From positions 20,075,246 through 20,139,245 of the forward strand of contig OW203773.1 of NCBI GenBank assembly GCA_934045905.1: a DNA stretch of 64,000 bases. The letters run 5' to 3'. Below are positions 55,122 to 64,000 of this stretch, one piece after another. This DNA is from Leuctra nigra. Lineage: Eukaryota > Arthropoda > Insecta > Plecoptera > Leuctridae. The position numbers and the translations under genes were made by a program. A model generated the notes under the pieces. It was not told the origin of the DNA, did not search any database, and saw nothing but the letters and a program-made list of their open reading frames with translations. The first letter of the stretch is position 1; every line of letters begins with the position of its first letter.

Positions 55122-56258
55122 TCACTCCTCTTCTACATCTCGCAACTCCCCCACTGGCTCTCTGCTCCTTATCACTTGACAGAATTCATTCTTCACCGCC
55201 GGGTCCTGCAATTTCCACACTTTGATTCTTTTGTGTGAGACAGTTGCTACCGGCCTATGTACTTGCACCCTCAACGTACATGCCAGCAGGCGATGATCGC
55301 TGTCGAGTGATACTGACGGACAAACCCCAACATCAACTACTCCTTCCTTCAAACTTCCTCCTACGCAGACGTAGTCTATGATGGACTCAGACCTGTCTTC
55401 CCCGTAGCCATATCGCGTTATCTTATGGCTTCTTCTCTTCTTAAACCATGTGTTGCCTATCTTCAGACCATTCCTTTTACACATCTCCAGCAGTTTCTCT
55501 CCATCTCTGTTCCTCTCGTCCAGCCCAAACTTCCCCAACACCTCTTCATAACCTCTTCTGTCACTCCCTACTTTCGCGTTGAAGTCCCCTATCACAACCA
55601 CGTTGCCACTCGCCACCTCCAACACTGTTTCCAACTCCCCAATGAAACTGTCCTTCTCTTCTACTGGTCTGCCTGTCTGAGGTGCATATACTTGGACAAC
55701 CTCCACCATCACTCTGTCCCTTACCTTGAGGATCAAGGACATTATCCTGTCACTATGACACTTTACGTCCACCACAAAGTCACAAACCTGCGGACTAACA
55801 ACTATAGCCACTCCGTTCTTCCCCTCCGTACCACCAGACCACCATAGCTTAAAACCGTCTCTCAACTTCCTCTCGCCACTTCCTTTCCACTTTGCTTCAC
55901 TTAGACCTAGGAACAGAAGTTTTCTTTCCACCATCATATCTATTATTTCTTCCACTTTACCGTTCAAAGAAACAATATTCATGGTACCAAACACAAATTC
56001 CATTCCTTTTCTAAGTCTCCTCATTGAGGGTTTCTTCAATCTTCTCTTCATTCCTCTAGCGCCCCCCCTCACACCACCTTCGTCTTGCATACGTCTTTTA
56101 TTTCCTCTACCCACACCTGCATTTCTTTCTCTGCTGCATGTGCTTATGATATTTTCCTCCACACAACACGGCTCCAAAAACCCTGATGCCCCTTCACACC
56201 TGACCGCTCTTCTATGACAGCCCGTACTTCCTCTCCTATAGATCGATACCAATCCCAT
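55122..56258 (-). CDS. RTE-like apurinic endonuclease (ORF2 N-terminal part)
   Basis: The endonuclease begins near GTMNIVSLNGKVEEIID and shows GLSEAKWKGSGERKL, VQVYAPQTGRPVEEKDSF, GDFNAKVGSDRRG, TRYGYGEDRSESIIDYV and SDHRLLACTLR, the family's catalytic pattern. The first 90 residues overlap ORF1b in another frame and may not be translated; MEFVFGTMNIV is a likelier start. The frame ends early, at the frameshift. Confidence 0.88.
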   Translation of the reverse strand: MGLVSIYRRGSTGCHRRAVRCEGASGFLEPCCVEENIISTCSRERNAGVGRGNKRRMQDEGGVRGGARGMKRRLKKPSMRRLRKGMEFVFGTMNIVSLNGKVEEIIDMMVERKLLFLGLSEAKWKGSGERKLRDGFKLWWSGGTEGKNGVAIVVSPQVCDFVVDVKCHSDRIMSLILKVRDRVMVEVVQVYAPQTGRPVEEKDSFIGELETVLEVASGNVVVIGDFNAKVGSDRRGYEEVLGKFGLDERNRDGEKLLEMCKRNGLKIGNTWFKKRRSHKITRYGYGEDRSESIIDYVCVGGSLKEGVVDVGVCPSVSLDSDHRLLACTLRVQVHRPVATVSHKRIKVWKLQDPAVKNEFCQVIRSREPVGELRDVEEE

Positions 56259-57421
56259 TTCTCCAACACTCTTCGCCTATTATTCAGACTAATGTTCCAC
56301 ACTCCACATTCTCTACACAAATCTCTGACACTAGCGTTCAGCTCTCTTGGACCCATACCCTTCCCAGTCAACATGCCTACCATATACACTTTGCATGTCA
56401 CTCCAAACCTTACTTTTACAGCCTCCAACAACTTCGTTATGTCATCCAAAATCTCTCTTCTGCTCCTCCCCTCATACATGTCCCTAGTCCCAACAAACAC
56501 AGTCACTGACACTGGTTCTTCCCTGATGTTATAGTTTGCCACCTCCTCAGTCAGTTCCTGAATTCTAATTCCAGGCAACTGATGTGCCAGAAATCCTTTC
56601 TTACTACAGAAGCCAATGCCCATACTGCCAGTGATGTCCCCAATCAGGAGGTGACATCCAGACTGTTCCACCGGAGCTACGTTCCCATCTACCGACGCCG
56701 CATTTCCGTCCTGGTGTTCTTCCGGCGCCGCATTGCCGTCCTGGTGTACCTCCAACGCTGCGTTGCCGTCCTGGTGTTCTACCGGCGCCGCATTGCCGTC
56801 CTGGTGTTCCTCCAGCGCTGCGTTGCCGTCCTGGTGTTCCTCCAGCGCTGCGTTGCCGTCCTGGTGTACCTCCATCGCTGCGTTGCCGTCCTGGTGTTCT
56901 ACCGGTTCCGCGTTACCGTCCTGGTGTACCTCCAGCGCTGCGTTGCCGTCCTGGTGTTCTACCGGCTCCGCGTTACCGTCCTGGTGTACCTCCAGCGCTG
57001 CGTTGCCGTCCTGGTGTACCTCCAGCGCTGCGTTGCCGTCCTGGTGTACCTCCAGCGCTGCGTTGCCGTCCTGGTGTACCTCCAGCGCTGCGTTGCCGTC
57101 CTGGTGTTCTAGCAGAGATTGCACTTCCACCTCTTGTGGTCGACGAAGTAGACGCAGGGGTTGATTTAGGTGCGGCACGCGCAACACCGTACGATCGACT
57201 GGCACTGGATGACCGCCAGGTGATAGATATCCTTGAACTGATGAATCAGGACTCCGAGGGGCAGCCTGGACTTCTGCAGGAGAGCGTTCGTCTCCTGAAT
57301 CTTTGTCAGCGTACACCGGCATATCAGGATCTTTCTGCGCTACTTGTGTTTCTTCTTGTTCTTGTTCCAATACTTTTTCTACTGGTTTTCCCTTAGTCTT
57401 CCTAAGATCAAATATCTGCAT
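56144..57421 (-). CDS. LINE ORF1b: coding minisatellite plus SGNH-hydrolase-like domain
   Basis: 425 residues. Residues about 100-250 are fourteen copies of a 10-residue unit (HQDGNAALEV and variants). After it comes a domain reading LLIGDITGSMGIGF, VSVTVFVGTRDMYEG, GVTCKVYMVGMLTGKG and WDWYRSIGEEVRA. The spacing of GD(S), the V.VFVGT(N)D block and the C-terminal motif resembles SGNH/GDSL esterases found in ORF1 of CR1-like LINEs. The usual Ser of GDS is Ile and the Asn of GTND is Arg, so catalysis is doubtful. ATG overlaps the end of ORF1a (ATGCAGATATTTGA). Confidence 0.65.
   Translation of the reverse strand: MQIFDLRKTKGKPVEKVLEQEQEETQVAQKDPDMPVYADKDSGDERSPAEVQAAPRSPDSSVQGYLSPGGHPVPVDRTVLRVPHLNQPLRLLRRPQEVEVQSLLEHQDGNAALEVHQDGNAALEVHQDGNAALEVHQDGNAALEVHQDGNAEPVEHQDGNAALEVHQDGNAEPVEHQDGNAAMEVHQDGNAALEEHQDGNAALEEHQDGNAAPVEHQDGNAALEVHQDGNAAPEEHQDGNAASVDGNVAPVEQSGCHLLIGDITGSMGIGFCSKKGFLAHQLPGIRIQELTEEVANYNIREEPVSVTVFVGTRDMYEGRSRREILDDITKLLEAVKVRFGVTCKVYMVGMLTGKGMGPRELNASVRDLCRECGVWNISLNNRRRVLEKWDWYRSIGEEVRAVIEERSGVKGHQGFWSRVVWRKIS
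56675..57112 (-). repeat. 30-bp coding minisatellite, about 14 units
   Basis: The plus strand repeats CTGCGTTGCCGTCCTGGTGT and 10 more variable bases. All units keep the frame of ORF1b, with variation mainly in the last three residues of each unit (ALEV, EPVE, ALEE, APVE). The plus-strand open frames across it are antisense translations. Confidence 0.93.
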
Positions 57422-58190
57422 GTACAGAAAGGTTATTTTTGCTCAGTTCGTTCACCGTTTCCTTCAGAAGGTTCACTCTACCGTCTACTTCTGTTTCCCA
57501 GAGGTATCGATCAGCCCCGTTTTCAAGCTCCTTAAGTTCTTTGTTCGTCACATTCTTCTCGTAATCTTCTATGAGATCACGTTGAGTTGCATCTTCTAGT
57601 TTATCTCCAACGCAGCCATCATTTGATTCTATTCTAGTTTTCATCATTTCCAGAGTAACCTCGAGCTTACTGATTTTTCCACTCATGTGAGTGAACATCG
57701 CTGCAATGCCTCGGACAACTTCAGGCTGTACACCAATGCCCTTCATTTTACCTATCTTATTCTTAACCCTCCTACTTTTCTTCTTCTTTTCCCTAACAAA
57801 TTTACACATCTTTCTAACCTCACTTTGTGCACATAAGCCTAGCTCTTTATCATTTTCTTCTTCAGCTTCTTCAGGTTTACTCTGGTTCCCTTCACTCCCA
57901 TACTCTTCTTCAGTAAAGTCTACAAAAGTAGTGGCAGGTGGTGTGTGTAGGCTTTTCAAATTGGCTCCTAACTTAACCTTACTTTCGCAAACCTGGCACA
58001 CCCAGCCAATCTTTGCATTTCTTCTTCCCTTCTTTTTTACAATTCCTGCACACGAAAAATGCCTCCACACCTTACAAAACTCACATTGTCTTCCTACCCT
58101 CACTCCCTTTCTACACTTTTCACACTTATCACTCTCTTTCACCACTTTCTTCCTGCCCTGGCTGGGACACAGCTCTACTACATCCGCCAT
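57408..58190 (-). CDS. LINE ORF1a: PHD-like zinc finger and coiled coil
   Basis: 260 residues. Residues about 20-72 have a C4-H-C3 pattern: CEKCRKGVRVGRQCEFCKVW, then RHFSCAGIV and GWVCQVCESK, a PHD-type finger. Residues about 130-260 are charged with heptad-like spacing (KISKLEVTLEMMKTRIESND), so probably a coiled coil. PHD and esterase ORF1 proteins are known from CR1-like LINEs, whereas the RT downstream is RTE-like. Confidence 0.75.
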   Translation of the reverse strand: MADVVELCPSQGRKKVVKESDKCEKCRKGVRVGRQCEFCKVWRHFSCAGIVKKKGRRNAKIGWVCQVCESKVKLGANLKSLHTPPATTFVDFTEEEYGSEGNQSKPEEAEEENDKELGLCAQSEVRKMCKFVREKKKKSRRVKNKIGKMKGIGVQPEVVRGIAAMFTHMSGKISKLEVTLEMMKTRIESNDGCVGDKLEDATQRDLIEDYEKNVTNKELKELENGADRYLWETEVDGRVNLLKETVNELSKNNLSVHADI

Positions 58191-58200
58191 CTTTTTAATC

Positions 58201-58326
58201 TTTTAATCTTTTTAATTCTTTTTAATCTTTTGAAAAAATTTCAATATGTATTGAAATTTGAAAATTTCTTTTGATGAAAGCGAATATAAAATAAAATCTA
58301 CTAAATAAATCTGACCAACAGGTTAA
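58201..58326. other. Probable 5' edge of the LINE, T-rich
   Basis: TTTTAATC repeats at 58190-58225. No gene. Confidence 0.4.
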
Positions 58327-58370
58327 TGATTTTTTCCAGCCAAAGTTATAACTTTGGCTGGAAAAAATCA
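58327..58370. repeat. Perfect 44-base palindrome
   Basis: TGATTTTTTCCAGCCAAAGT followed at once by its complement with no loop other than TATA at the centre. Confidence 0.85.
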
Positions 58371-58436
58371 ACTTATCAAATAAATTTCATCTTTGCGTGC
58401 TTTTGAATGAAAACACCATTAAAATACGTGGTAATT

Positions 58437-58722
58437 CCATAGACATTTATACTCACTGCGTTCGAGATATGCATCTAGCATGGCGACGTGGGAACCTATG
58501 CTCGACCTCTATGCGGCAGCCATGTTGCGGTACTTACTATTTGTTTACATTCTGTCAGTGCGTCAAAACGTGGTAGACATCATGGCAGATTGCCAATTCT
58601 GCAAACCAATACCGCAACATGGCGGCTATTGCTTAGCATGATGTCACGGCCTAGGAACCACCTTGGGTACGCCTCTCCAACCCGTAGATGCATATCTCGA
58701 AAGTGAGTAGAAATGTCTATGG
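58437..58722. mobile_element. MITE with TAATT target duplication
   Basis: Inverted ends CCATAGACATTTATACTCAC with GAGATATGCATC, and the complement at the right. Flanked on both sides by TAATT (58432-58436, 58723-58727). The interior repeats the inversion (GCGGCAGCCATGTTGCGGTA and ACCGCAACATGGCGGC). 286 bp, non-coding. Confidence 0.82.
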
Positions 58723-58727
58723 TAATT

Positions 58728-59580
58728 CATTGACTTTTAAAAATTGATTGGGATTATCGTTTGAAGTAAAGTACATCAAGAAACACAAAACAACATTGTA
58801 CATTCTACATGGAATTTTAATTTACTGTGTCCATCAAGATACATCAAGGATATTTTTAAATATTAATTACTTCATCAAATGTGAAGACTGTCTCGTCCCC
58901 GGTTGGAGGGGGGAGGGGGGGGGGGGGGGGTTTCTGCTGTACTGTGACAATCTGTGACAGGGGGGAGTGGGGGAGGGCGGACAAGCGTGATGTCACACTT
59001 TGTTGTATCTATTCTGTGTTAATTTGCACGTATCACCAAAAAGAAATATCACATATATTATTAGCTCAGTTGAGATTTGAATTTTTTTCTCTCTTTTTAG
59101 GATTTGACAAGAAAGCCTCAATGAGAATTTTCTCATTCGTTGAATGTAATATTTCGCAATAAATCAAAAGTGTTGTTTTCTCATTCTTTCATTATTTGTT
59201 TGTAGTAAACCAATAACTACAAAAATATACGTCGAAATATGTCGAACTATGTCGATATCTAATAATTAATAAATTATTTATGGGATATAATATGAATTAA
59301 ACAAATATAATAAAATTTACGTTACTCTTTGAGGCTATCTGTATTATAAACAAAATAAAATTTCAACATTCACCTATTCACCATTATTACTAATTAACAA
59401 AGCAAATAATTAAAAATATACCAAGCGATATCCCTAAGTTTGTCTTTTATCTAATCACAATTAAAATTTCAAATCATTTCGTCAACCCATTTTGTCTCCA
59501 ATCGTATCCAAAAAAGTGCCTGCAACAAGCGGCAAAGTCGCTAACATGCAGACCAATCAACTAAGAGAATGAAAACCTTT
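58728..59580. other. No gene recognised; one G run
   Basis: 16 G in a row at 58915-58930 in a GGAGGGG-rich patch, then AT-rich DNA. The part nearest 59580 is probably the 3' UTR of the zinc-finger gene. Confidence 0.5.
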
Positions 59581-59584
59581 AAAA

Positions 59585-60694
59585 CTACTTGTGCTGGCTC
59601 TTCTTGTGTCGTGACATACTATTGCTCCGAATGCACGCGTAGGAACACTTGTCACACATAAACCTCTTGAGTCCAGCATGTCGCTTCTTGTGCTGGGACA
59701 GACCACCGCCATTGGTACACGTGTACTTACAGATGTCACAAGCATACGGCCGCTCGCCGGTGTGTTTGCGCATGTGGTCATAAACACCTTGCTTATGATA
59801 TGATTTGTAATCGCATTGGCTGCAGTGGAACTTCTTCTCTCCATGGCTGTGTTTGTGCCTGGACAGATTATTACTGGTCTTATATGTGTTATTGCACACG
59901 TCACATTGGAACAGCTTCTCCAATGAATGGGTGAGTTTGTGGCTAATCAGATTGCTGATGTCCTTTAAATTCTTAGTGCAAATGTCACATTTGTGTCTTC
60001 CCTCCGTTGAATGACGTAGTTTATGCCTGGTCAGGTAGCTGAGGGCCTTGCATTTGAAACTACAAACATCACACGCGTATGGGCGCTTGTCGGAATGCCT
60101 GCGTATGTGACTAGCAAGTTCAGGCTTTGTCTTTGATCTAAATCCACATTGGCTGCACTGAAAATTCTTCACAGCTGAGTGTCGAACCATGTGTGTGGTA
60201 AGACTGCAGCGTGTTTTACATTTGTAGCCACAAGTATCACATTGGTGTCTTTTTTCTGTCGAATGTCCTAGCTTGTGAATGGAGAGGTGACTGCTGCTTT
60301 TACACTTAAAAGTACAACCGTTGCATGCGTATGGTTTCTCGCCGGAATGTGAGCGCAGGTGAACAACTAGACTAGACTTATGGTTTGACCTGAAGTTACA
60401 CTGAATACATTTATACTTCTTCAAAGCAGAATGTAGAAGAATGTGTTGTGTCAGGTTGATTATTGTGGCGCTCTTGAACGAACAGATGTGACACGCAAAT
60501 GGTCGCTCTCCCGAATGGGTACGCAGGTGTTCTGCAAAGTCCCTCCTAGTGCGTGATGTATAATCACACTGGCTACAATGATGTGCGATGCGCGCCGTGC
60601 GATTTGAAGGACATCTTGTCACTGACACAAAACACTGCTTCAGTTTATACTTTGCAGCGACAGCAATATCTGAATTACGTTGGTCCACGATCTG
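59585..60694 (-). CDS. C2H2 zinc-finger protein, 12-finger exon
   Basis: The exon starts after TATTTTTTTCAG and reads IVDQRNSDIAVAAKYKLKQC. Twelve C2H2 fingers follow (from HHCSQCDYTSRTRRDFAEHL to FMCDKCSYACIRSNSMSRHK), ending with a TAG at 59585-59587. The finger style and linkers resemble those of the exon at 6863-8416, so both belong to the same expanded insect family. It is presumably a nuclear DNA-binding protein. Phase-0 entry; the N-terminal exon was not found between 60700 and 64000 and may lie further right. The upstream peptide to 60909 is intron translation. Confidence 0.93.
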   Translation of the reverse strand, partial: QIVDQRNSDIAVAAKYKLKQCFVSVTRCPSNRTARIAHHCSQCDYTSRTRRDFAEHLRTHSGERPFACHICSFKSATIINLTQHILLHSALKKYKCIQCNFRSNHKSSLVVHLRSHSGEKPYACNGCTFKCKSSSHLSIHKLGHSTEKRHQCDTCGYKCKTRCSLTTHMVRHSAVKNFQCSQCGFRSKTKPELASHIRRHSDKRPYACDVCSFKCKALSYLTRHKLRHSTEGRHKCDICTKNLKDISNLISHKLTHSLEKLFQCDVCNNTYKTSNNLSRHKHSHGEKKFHCSQCDYKSYHKQGVYDHMRKHTGERPYACDICKYTCTNGGGLSQHKKRHAGLKRFMCDKCSYACIRSNSMSRHKKSQHK

Positions 60695-60719
60695 AAAAAA
60701 ATAAGGCTATATTTTAGAT

Positions 60720-61136
60720 TTATTACTAGGAAAACTCTCAGTGTAACGCGTTGATGAGGGAGCACAGAAACGTGCAACATTCCCAGACAACACGATACGA
60801 CACAACGATTGTCTTTGCAACTTTCTAATCTCCATATAAACACTCTGATTCCGGACGAACTGAATAACAGATCCATTGTGTCGTGACCACTGATCTCCGG
60901 TACTTCCACTTCGTTGCGTGGATTGCGTATTGAATCCCTTTAGCATTGGTCGCAGTGAGGTCGAAATATGACGAGAAATACATAAGATAAAATGTTTCTT
61001 TTCAAGGTCATGCAAAAGTCTGCATGTAGTCGAAATTTCAAACAACTTACAGTCAGTTTTAAAATAACCTGACGACGTGGACAAAACATAAGCTTTGACC
61101 AAAATCACACTCACTTTTAGGAATGTGGACTATAGG
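60720..61136 (-). repeat. Dispersed GAGCG/CGCTC repeat family, partial copy 4
   Basis: ACTAGGAAAACTCTCAGTGT and AACGCGTTGATGAGGGAGCA match the end of copies 2 and 3. The rest is diverged; boundaries approximate. Confidence 0.5.
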
Positions 61137-61516
61137 CACCGAGTGTTGACTCACTTTTGTTTCTGAAAATGAGAAACAGCGCCATGGGTGGCATAAATTA
61201 GCAACTCTTGGTATGATCCTCATACCCTTAGTTGCAGCAATTAGTAAACATTACTCATTGTATGCATTTATATAATAATACTCCAAATGATATTTCGCTG
61301 TGCTTAATGTATGAAGTGTCAATAATTCCACTGAGTCTGATAAAATTATTAGTTTGCTCCTCTCTTGTACCAATTCTGAGCTATTTTGAGTTATCTGTGA
61401 ATTTTTATCGGTTGCTATGGCCACGGCCAATAAGAGATTATAATATTGCTGATTCTTCTCTGCACAGTTTTGCCAATTTCTCTCGCTAGTGGCGCTGGGG
61501 GTATGAACACTCGGTG
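61137..61516 (-). mobile_element. Small DNA element with GCACCGAGTGTT ends (copy 2)
   Basis: GCACCGAGTGTT at the left and AACACTCGGTGC at the right are perfect inverted repeats. The flanks suggest a TA-type duplication (TA before, TTA after) but this is not decisive. The interior matches 17405-17795 in reverse. Confidence 0.75.
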
Positions 61517-61715
61517 CTTATTTCACAAGGCAGTGAAAATATGACAGAATATTACATACGTACGGCGGTGACGAAATGTTTGTAACTTCACTCTCACATA
61601 GCATTATGAAGCTATGCTACGCTATGCTAAGCCACGTGTTTTATATCAGTGGTCGTGACTTTTACCTACGCACTACTTCCAGTAATCTCTTTTGAGTTTT
61701 GACAACCCAACCCAT
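61517..61715. other. No gene recognised
   Basis: A CTATGCTACGCTATGCTAAG short repeat at about 61612-61632. Confidence 0.5.
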
Positions 61716-62180
61716 ACCAAACTCTTGAAATGACCATAAATAATTGAAAGTTTAGTTAATGTTGGTCTTGATCAGCCATGCAAAATAATAACTTAATCGG
61801 AACATTTTAATTTCAACCAATTAGAAGATATTATTTAAACTTAAACCAATTAGAGGAATTGGCTGAAACTTTGTAAATTTGAGGCAATATTTGTTGAATA
61901 TTCTAAAAGTAAAATATTTGCGAAAGAAATAACATTATTGTTTTGATAAATCCATCCCGTTTTCATCATTTTAAGTTTTGGAGTTGTCTTGAAAGGATTG
62001 TCTATAAGAATGTGCTTTCTGCAAAATGACATCTATTGTCCTATGATCAATGTGTCTACAAATGTATGCAGTGTCATTTTCTTTAGTGAAAACACCTTAC
62101 AAAGTTTACGTTTACACAGAATCAAAAAATTGGTCATGTCAAAACTTTTCAAAAAATATTTGTCGCATCGCCCATAAATC
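61716..62180 (-). repeat. Diverged repeat copies
   Basis: 61716-61900 resembles, reversed, parts of the GAGCG/CGCTC family (AATGTTGGTCTTGATCAGCC, AACCAATTAGA). 62110-62175 resembles one arm of the 15588-15984 foldback element (AAAACTTTTC, GTCGCATCG). No gene. Confidence 0.45.
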
Positions 62181-62227
62181 TAGTAGAAGTATAGACCAGA
62201 AATTAAATATACCTACCCTCTAATATA

Positions 62228-62463
62228 GCTCGCAAACGGCGTAACCCATTGTTGGCTAACTTGGTATATGTGGCGGGGAGGGCCATTGCTCCAAATTAAA
62301 ATATTTCGTAACAATGTGAGATTTCCCATTTTCAAGATCCAGTAGGCCGAAAATGTCATGGTGTGTTTACAGTTCAAGTGCTGCTAGGCATTTTAATGGT
62401 ATTTTGGGTGGGAGTGTGTGCGCTGTACGGCTTGGCTGGGAGGAGCGACCGCTCCACTAGATT
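62228..62463 (-). repeat. Dispersed repeat, CTAGTGGAGCGGTCGCTCC family
   Basis: Reverse complement of 14162-14400, with GGAGCGACCGCTCCACTAG at the right end and AACAATGTGAGATTTCCCA inside. Confidence 0.75.
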
Positions 62464-62647
62464 GCACCCGTTTATAATTGTGTTAAAGAAATAAAATGTA
62501 AGAATAATTCCATATAGGGAAACTGTAAAATGACGTCACAGCTTAGCAAAACCTAACTGGGGGACAGATGAATTCAGAATTGGTAAATATTAAGTAAACA
62601 TGATCTATTTTGATGTAATTTCCTTCTTTTATTTCATAGCACTTTAA

Positions 62648-63194
62648 GGGGGGATGCCCAAGTAGAGGTCTCCGATAGATATCTGAATTAATATGCTTAT
62701 TTAATAGATAATGTCCTTGTGCACCATATAAACGCAAGAAAACGTGGGGTAGCCGAACTAATTTCCAAGATAGGTATATCACTTTATAAATTTGAGTTAG
62801 CCCTATCTTTAACATGGCAAGTCGAAAAAACACAGTAATTTTAGTTGTAAATATTAGATTTAAACTACTTTTCACCGATAGATTTTTTCCAAAAACTAAT
62901 ATTATGTGCATTATACATTATAGTATTTAATAAGATTTTTAAATATACACCTAGCCGTACGTTATTAAAAGTTAGACGCCAAATTCTAAATAATTTTCCT
63001 ATACCTCCTGTGTTAAAATTTCCTCATATTCTGAAGACATCATATTGAAAACTCAATATAATTCGAGAGTTGCAAGTTACAAGACATTTGATGAAACTTT
63101 TACATAAAAATATGGTTGAAATGTTGAAAAAATTCATAAAAATTGTAAATTTCAACAAAAAATATTTTCGGAAAATCTACTTGGGCATCCCTCC
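62648..63194. mobile_element. Non-autonomous element with TTAA target
   Basis: Ends GGGGGGATGCCCAAGTAGA and TCTACTTGGGCATCCCTCC (one mismatch), flanked by TTAA on both sides (62644-62647, 63195-63198), as for piggyBac-type insertions. 547 bp, no transposase; the minus frame 62543-62911 crosses its edge and is not a gene. Confidence 0.8.
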
Positions 63195-63198
63195 TTAA

Positions 63199-63469
63199 AA
63201 TTGACCTGCTGTCCCAACTACATTTAAAACATGATAAAGCATCGATAAATTGCCTTCCTCCAGCAAAATAGCAAGATTGCGGCATGGGAACGTCCATTGT
63301 TAGTCTTGTGACGTTTGGAGCATTGTTTCCTTTATTTTAATGAATTATATTTTAAAATTTATACCAATGCATCCTATTTTTACCATAACTTTACTTAAAT
63401 ATAACCCAAATCTAATTGAAAATGTTTGATAAATGTATTTGTTAATCTTGTGACAAAAAAACGCCGCTA
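63199..63469. other. No gene recognised
   Basis: AT-rich, nothing supported. Confidence 0.5.
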
Positions 63470-64000
63470 CCCAGTAAACACTAGGACGTACCTGGGACGT
63501 CCCCAGGACAGACTACTTACTTAGGTAGGACATCCCCAGTCCGTCTTAAACTCGGCCTAAAATGATCCCCAGAGTGTCCCCAGAGTGTCCTAATTACACA
63601 AGTTTTTCGATCCCAGGTACGTCCTAAATTAGGCGGACCTTCCTAAAAAAGGACGACACCGCCTAATTTAGGACATCCATTGTCCTAGTTTAGGACGTCA
63701 TTTCCTAATTTAGGTCGATACTTTTCCTAAATTAAGATGAAACTGCCTAATTTAAGATATACATTGTCCTACTTTAGGACATCATTTTCTTATTTAGGTA
63801 GATGCTTTTCCTAAATTAGGATGAAAATGACAAATTTAATATATAATTTTGTCATTATTATTATAATAGAATGGTATTTCCTATGGAAGATAATTTTCCC
63901 CTATTGGGATGCAATTGCCATATTTAATAGACAGGTTCTATTTGCACAGACACCAATTCGCACGATTCGCATTATTCATATTCATTAATTCAGTTATCAA
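63470..64000 (-). mobile_element. DNA element with TCCTAAATTAGG arrays, copy 2 (cut by window end)
   Basis: Starts CCCAGTAAACACTAGGACGT and follows 35120 down to about 34590 of copy 1 in reverse complement, with only scattered differences. It runs off the right edge. Confidence 0.88.

Larger units (their letters stand above)
52985..58200 (-). mobile_element. RTE-like LINE with complex ORF1 region
   Basis: Minus-strand order: ORF1a (58190-57408), ORF1b (57421-56144, overlapping by 14 bases), ORF2 endonuclease (56258-55122, overlapping ORF1b by 115 bases), RT in two frames (55087-54218 and 54202-53057), then a 3' end with a TTATTA tail near 52990. The 3' 1.4 kb is closely related to the truncated copy at 28144-29550. 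The RT is disrupted by two frameshifts, so this copy is not autonomous. Boundaries are approximate. Confidence 0.85.

Noticed and set aside
56582..57164. Plus frames of PSWCTSSAAL repeats
   Set aside because: Antisense of the ORF1b minisatellite.
58327..58370. Rho-independent terminator
   Set aside because: The palindrome has the right shape but this is a eukaryotic nuclear sequence; it is more likely a foldback remnant.
62543..62911. 122-codon minus frame
   Set aside because: Crosses the border of the TTAA element and lacks any family pattern.

Overview
The window is a repeat-dense stretch of an arthropod, most likely insect, nuclear genome. The evidence is eukaryotic GT-AG splicing with long introns, a su(f)/CSTF3-type gene start, C2H2 zinc-finger arrays of the type common in insects, an insect-style secreted C-type lectin, RTE-like and CR1/Jockey-like LINEs, tRNA- and 5S-derived SINEs, and many small DNA transposons. 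The order cannot be fixed from the sequence alone.

Host genes. (1) Positions 1-1.4 kb, minus: the first three coding exons of CSTF3/su(f), a pre-mRNA 3'-end processing factor; the gene continues off the left edge. (2) 6.9-8.4 kb, minus: the exon of a 15-finger C2H2 protein. A phase-compatible acidic N-terminal exon lies at 27.6-27.9 kb, so the two are probably one gene with an intron of about 19 kb. (3) 11.0-26.6 kb, plus: a complete four-exon secreted C-type lectin (260 residues inferred), which would lie nested, on the opposite strand, in the intron of gene 2. (4) 39.8-47.8 kb, minus: a tentative two-exon gene for a small secreted or membrane protein of about 90 residues, matched by splice phase, acceptor quality and a poly(A) signal. 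(5) 59.6-60.7 kb, minus: a 12-finger C2H2 exon whose 5' exons were not found.

Mobile elements. A CR1/Jockey-like LINE with two open ORFs (about 20.9-25.3 kb) sits in the last lectin intron. An RTE-like LINE with an open EN-RT ORF lies at 30.0-33.3 kb. A second RTE-like LINE (53.0-58.2 kb) carries an unusual ORF1 region with a PHD-like finger, an in-frame 30-bp minisatellite and a degenerate SGNH-hydrolase-like domain, but its RT is broken by frameshifts. Other LINE fragments lie at 1.8-2.8, 28.1-29.6 and 45.55-45.84 kb. Non-autonomous DNA elements with visible terminal inverted repeats and often target duplications are numerous (hAT-type, TA, TAA, TTAA and 5-bp types). SINEs include two tRNA-derived families and one 5S rRNA-derived copy.

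Tandem DNA. Two large arrays built on CCAGA/TCTGG (36.7-38.7 and 48.0-51.5 kb) share a terminal sequence, and the second reverses orientation at about 49.16 kb. A third tandem block lies at 41.0-42.9 kb. An intronic four-unit repeat of about 270 bp (14.6-15.5 kb) carries YY1-, ETS- and CRE-like motifs. Regions between these features hold no gene that I can support.
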